NCBI GenBank assembly: GCA_903908715.1
Contig: CAIVSY010000098.1
Span: forward strand, 1-61,528
Direction of reading: 5' to 3'
Length of the DNA stretch: 61,528 nt
Source of the DNA: an uncultured bacterium
GTDB taxonomy: Bacteria > Verrucomicrobiota > Kiritimatiellia > CAIKKV01 > CAITUY01
The translations under genes were made by a program, and so were the position numbers. The notes under the pieces were generated by a model that saw only the letters and a list, made by a program, of their open reading frames with translations, ran no database searches and was not told the DNA's origin. Shown here in pieces: positions 58,842 through 61,528 of the stretch (its first letter is position 1; each line of letters begins with the position of its first letter).

Positions 58842-61528
58842 ATGAACAATGTTGCACAAAGCCGGCCGCTCGCCACCCGCCTTTTCGTTCTACTGGCTTT
58901 TGCGTCCTGCGCCACCCTGGCCAACGCCCAACTGAACAAGAAGCAAACCATCACCACCCCCAAGGAAAACATGTCCAGCTCGGGCGCCTTGGATAGCGCC
59001 GCCAAGTCGCGCCGCACCCTCGACAAGACGTCAGGCTCCATCTCCGATGCCTCTCGCCGCGGTCGGGCAATTGACAGCGTCAGCGGACGAACCCTGGACC
59101 AGACCACGGGCATGGCCGGCGACGGCATCTCCAGTTCCGGCGCACTGGACGAAACAGGCCGCGGCATCATCGAGGACACCCGGGGCGTCGGCAGCACCCT
59201 GGATAACACCAGCGGAATCAGCGACAGCAGCGAGAACATCCGATACGCCTCCGATCCGGACATGGGCCAGGTGCTGGTGTCGGAAGATCGCGGCGACGAG
59301 TCCAATGAAGACCGCACCGGACGCGGCATGATCCGTTCGCCAAACCGGCAGGGCGGCGGAAACGGGACAACCTCCCCTGCAACCCCCAGCGAACTGCAGA
59401 AACTCAGGGAAAAGCAGCAGGCCGACCTGGACCGGCTGAAGAACACGTATGACCAGAAGGCCCGCAAGGAGGTTCCCCGCCGACCAGACGGAACCATCGA
59501 CACGGATTCCTCGCAGTACAAGAAGCTGGAAAACGAGTACGTCCAGAAACGGGACGGGATCCGGGACTCCTACACGAAACAGGACCCCCGCACGGGCGAT
59601 TTTGACCCAAAGAAACAGATTCCAGGTGTCAAGAGCACGGGCAGTAAGCCCAAGGACGTCCGCGCCGACGGCGACTGGACGGCCGACACCCCGGAGGCGG
59701 CCGACGCCAAGGCTAAGCAGTGGAAGGACCGCGGCAATAATGTCGTGGACGAGGGACACAAGATCGTCAACAAGACCACCGACGAAGTACTGTGGAAACC
59801 CGGCTACGGGCCGGGCGACAAGTCGCTCGTCGCCGACGGCGACGCCCATGGGACCGCCGGCGGACGCGAGGCCGTCACAAAGAAGGACGGCAAATACGGC
59901 AAGACCACGGGCGAAGGTCCCAGCGACAAGGCTGGCGCAACCCTGGATAATGAAAAGAAATTCCTCGACGCCACCCAGCGGGGCAATGTCAAGGACCAGG
60001 CCAAAACAGTCGCCAAGGCAGGCGACGCCACCGGTCGCTCCCAGGACGCGGGAAACAAGGAACTGTACGGCAAGGCCAAGGACTTCAAGAACTACGGCGA
60101 CGAGATCAGTTCCGGCGTCTCGCATCTGGGCGAGGATCCCAAGACACGCCAGCAGAAAATGGATGACTTCAAGGGCCAGCTGGATTCCGAAATGAAGCAG
60201 AACGTCTCCGAGGGCGCGCGTCAGGGACAACAGCAGGACAATACCCGCAAGGATCTGGCCGACTCCGCCAAGGCGGCGGAAACCGCCGGCGGCGACAAGA
60301 ACAAGGCGTGGAACGACGCAAAGAACAAGGCCAACTACGGCGATACACCCACCACCTCGGAGGCCATCAACGACCGTCGCAAACAGGTGTCGGACAGCAA
60401 CAAGGCGACGGCTGATGCGAACGCAAAAACCCGCGCGGAAATCGAGACCGGCAAGGCCAAAGGACCAGGAGTGGATGCGCCCGACGGACCAAACGGACGG
60501 ACCGGGGCGGGAAGCGATGAAGCCGCCGGCGCCCTCGGCAAGGCCGGCAAGGCCATCGGCACGGGCATGCAGATCATCGACATCGGGTCCACCGCGCACG
60601 ATATCAAGGAAGACCTCAAGAAAGGCGACTATGCGGGGGCCGGGCAGAAGGGCGCAGAGTTTGTCGCCGACGAAGCCACCATGGGCCTGTATTCGGCCAA
60701 CAAGAAAATCTGGGGCGGCGGGGTCTACGACCCGTACAACGCCGATCGGAACACCGAGAAAGCCAACGAAATGCAGGCGTTGGGTTTCACGATCGACTCG
60801 GTGAATTCCCTCCGGAAGAACAATGTTCCCAAGGAGGAAATCGACCGTTTGATCTCCGAGCACAACAAGGGGAACGACGGACCCTTGTATGATAAGTTCC
60901 GCGAACTCAAGGTCGCGCCTCCCAAATGGATCAACCACGAATACGAGAAGGCTGACGACACCATGGGCGAACGCGCCAAGGCGTTCGGCGAAGGCTTCGT
61001 GGACAATGCCAAGAAGACCGGGAAATTCGTCAAGGAAACAGCCGACGAAGCCGCCCTGGGGCTGGGAAAAGTCATCTATGGTTCGCCCGACGACAAGAAG
61101 GTGGCCAAGGAAGTGATGATTGAAAGCCTCATCAAGGACGGGGCAACCCCCGAGGGCGCGGAGAAAGCCGCTTCCGCCTATTACGACAAGGGCGATAAGC
61201 AGATGCTCCAGAACCTGAAGACGATCCTTGATAAGCGGAATGGAGTCACACGGGAGAATGACCTCAAGTCGGCCGAAGGCAACAACGAGGCAAACGCCGA
61301 TGGAAAGGACGGCAAGGAAGAGGGCGGTTCCGCCCTGGACAAACTTGCGGATGCCCGCAACCAGAAGAGTTCCGACAAGACCCGCGATGCCATGGGGAAC
61401 ATGGGCGCCAATTCACAGATGAACCAGGGTTCAACCGCGGGAGATCAGGAAGCCAAGGATGCCAGGAGCAAGGTCAACCAGGCCGGGCAGGAAGCCCAGG
61501 ACAAGCAGGATCAGACCAGCAAACAGGT
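58842..61528 (+). CDS. very large secreted low-complexity hydrophilic protein, 3' end beyond window
   Basis: The frame is open from the ATG at 58842 to the end of the window, giving at least 895 residues. A signal peptide (TRLFVLLAFASCATLANAQ) is followed by an almost wholly hydrophilic chain rich in Lys, Asp, Gly, Glu, Asn, Gln and Ala. The first 130 residues hold degenerate repeats: SSGALD twice and a TLD-x-T-S/T-G unit three times (TLDKTSG, TLDQTTG, TLDNTSG). Later there is one less charged patch (GKAGKAIGTGMQIIDIGSTA) and two similar blocks, FVADEATMGLYSANKKIWGG and TADEAALGLGKVIYGS. No catalytic domain is recognised. It may be an extracellular matrix or surface protein. The many Lys/Asp codons create long mirror open frames on the minus strand, which are not genes. 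Confidence 0.85.
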   Translation, partial: MNNVAQSRPLATRLFVLLAFASCATLANAQLNKKQTITTPKENMSSSGALDSAAKSRRTLDKTSGSISDASRRGRAIDSVSGRTLDQTTGMAGDGISSSGALDETGRGIIEDTRGVGSTLDNTSGISDSSENIRYASDPDMGQVLVSEDRGDESNEDRTGRGMIRSPNRQGGGNGTTSPATPSELQKLREKQQADLDRLKNTYDQKARKEVPRRPDGTIDTDSSQYKKLENEYVQKRDGIRDSYTKQDPRTGDFDPKKQIPGVKSTGSKPKDVRADGDWTADTPEAADAKAKQWKDRGNNVVDEGHKIVNKTTDEVLWKPGYGPGDKSLVADGDAHGTAGGREAVTKKDGKYGKTTGEGPSDKAGATLDNEKKFLDATQRGNVKDQAKTVAKAGDATGRSQDAGNKELYGKAKDFKNYGDEISSGVSHLGEDPKTRQQKMDDFKGQLDSEMKQNVSEGARQGQQQDNTRKDLADSAKAAETAGGDKNKAWNDAKNKANYGDTPTTSEAINDRRKQVSDSNKATADANAKTRAEIETGKAKGPGVDAPDGPNGRTGAGSDEAAGALGKAGKAIGTGMQIIDIGSTAHDIKEDLKKGDYAGAGQKGAEFVADEATMGLYSANKKIWGGGVYDPYNADRNTEKANEMQALGFTIDSVNSLRKNNVPKEEIDRLISEHNKGNDGPLYDKFRELKVAPPKWINHEYEKADDTMGERAKAFGEGFVDNAKKTGKFVKETADEAALGLGKVIYGSPDDKKVAKEVMIESLIKDGATPEGAEKAASAYYDKGDKQMLQNLKTILDKRNGVTRENDLKSAEGNNEANADGKDGKEEGGSALDKLADARNQKSSDKTRDAMGNMGANSQMNQGSTAGDQEAKDARSKVNQAGQEAQDKQDQTSKQ

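Noticed and set aside
59031-60938. A 635-codon hydrophobic-looking open frame on the minus strand
   Set aside because: It is antisense to the Lys/Asp/Gly-rich secreted protein, whose codons mirror into Val/Leu/Phe. The + strand frame has a signal peptide, promoter and ribosome binding site.

Overview
The window is a GC-rich stretch of a bacterial chromosome. It carries about 50 genes on both strands, many joined by 4-base ATGA or GTGA overlaps. I see no rRNA, tRNA, CRISPR array or intact mobile element. The gene mix points to an anaerobic, polysaccharide-degrading member of the PVC superphylum, most like Kiritimatiellota or Lentisphaerae. It includes four divergent uroporphyrinogen-decarboxylase (UroD/MtaA-like) proteins, an anaerobic sulfatase-maturase-type radical SAM protein, a glycyl radical enzyme with its activase, a GH3 glucosidase, sialate-esterase and LamG-type proteins, and LPS or cell-envelope glycosyltransferases. 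The taxonomic call is inference from gene content only.

Layout. 1-4226: an aminotransferase (cut by the window edge), a PIG-L deacetylase and a ROK-type kinase on the minus strand, divergent from a ROK repressor; this looks like an amino-sugar catabolic unit. 4340-8423: a UroD-like protein and two envelope glycosyltransferase-type genes whose 3' ends overlap. 8539-10997: a CrtI-like desaturase coupled to ispH. 11019-14110: a PurF-like protein lacking the usual catalytic cysteine, followed by a PTS Enzyme I. 14775-21954: a peptide/solute-binding protein, a beta-propeller protein, an L,D-transpeptidase, a DoxX protein with cysteine triplets at both ends, and a PadR/membrane-protein pair. 21995-32315: a long minus-strand run in the transcription order glycyl radical enzyme, activase, radical SAM maturase, purD, heparinase-like toroid protein, GT2, GtrA, lytic transglycosylase. 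32980-33231: a damaged YoeB toxin. 33617-36218: a cobalt/nickel ECF transporter (CbiMN-CbiQ-CbiO). 36339-43566: a membrane protein, a SASA esterase, a LamG protein, two UroD-like proteins, an OFA-type MFS transporter and an alpha/beta hydrolase. 44026-48523: GH3, a fourth UroD-like protein and a VanX-type dipeptidase. 48698-58360: tex, a small membrane protein, FHA and GT2 genes, and a four-gene TolC/HlyD/ABC/FtsX efflux operon. 58842-61528: the start of a very large, secreted, low-complexity hydrophilic protein that runs off the window.

Between the genes lies a dispersed double-hairpin repeat of about 160-245 bp (copies at 14193, 18731, 43631 and 58482). A relative of one of its hairpins, expanded into 39-bp tandem units, sits in frame inside the heparinase-like gene near 26000. 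Together with the UroD quartet, the glycyl radical cluster and the giant secreted protein, this is the most unusual content of the window.
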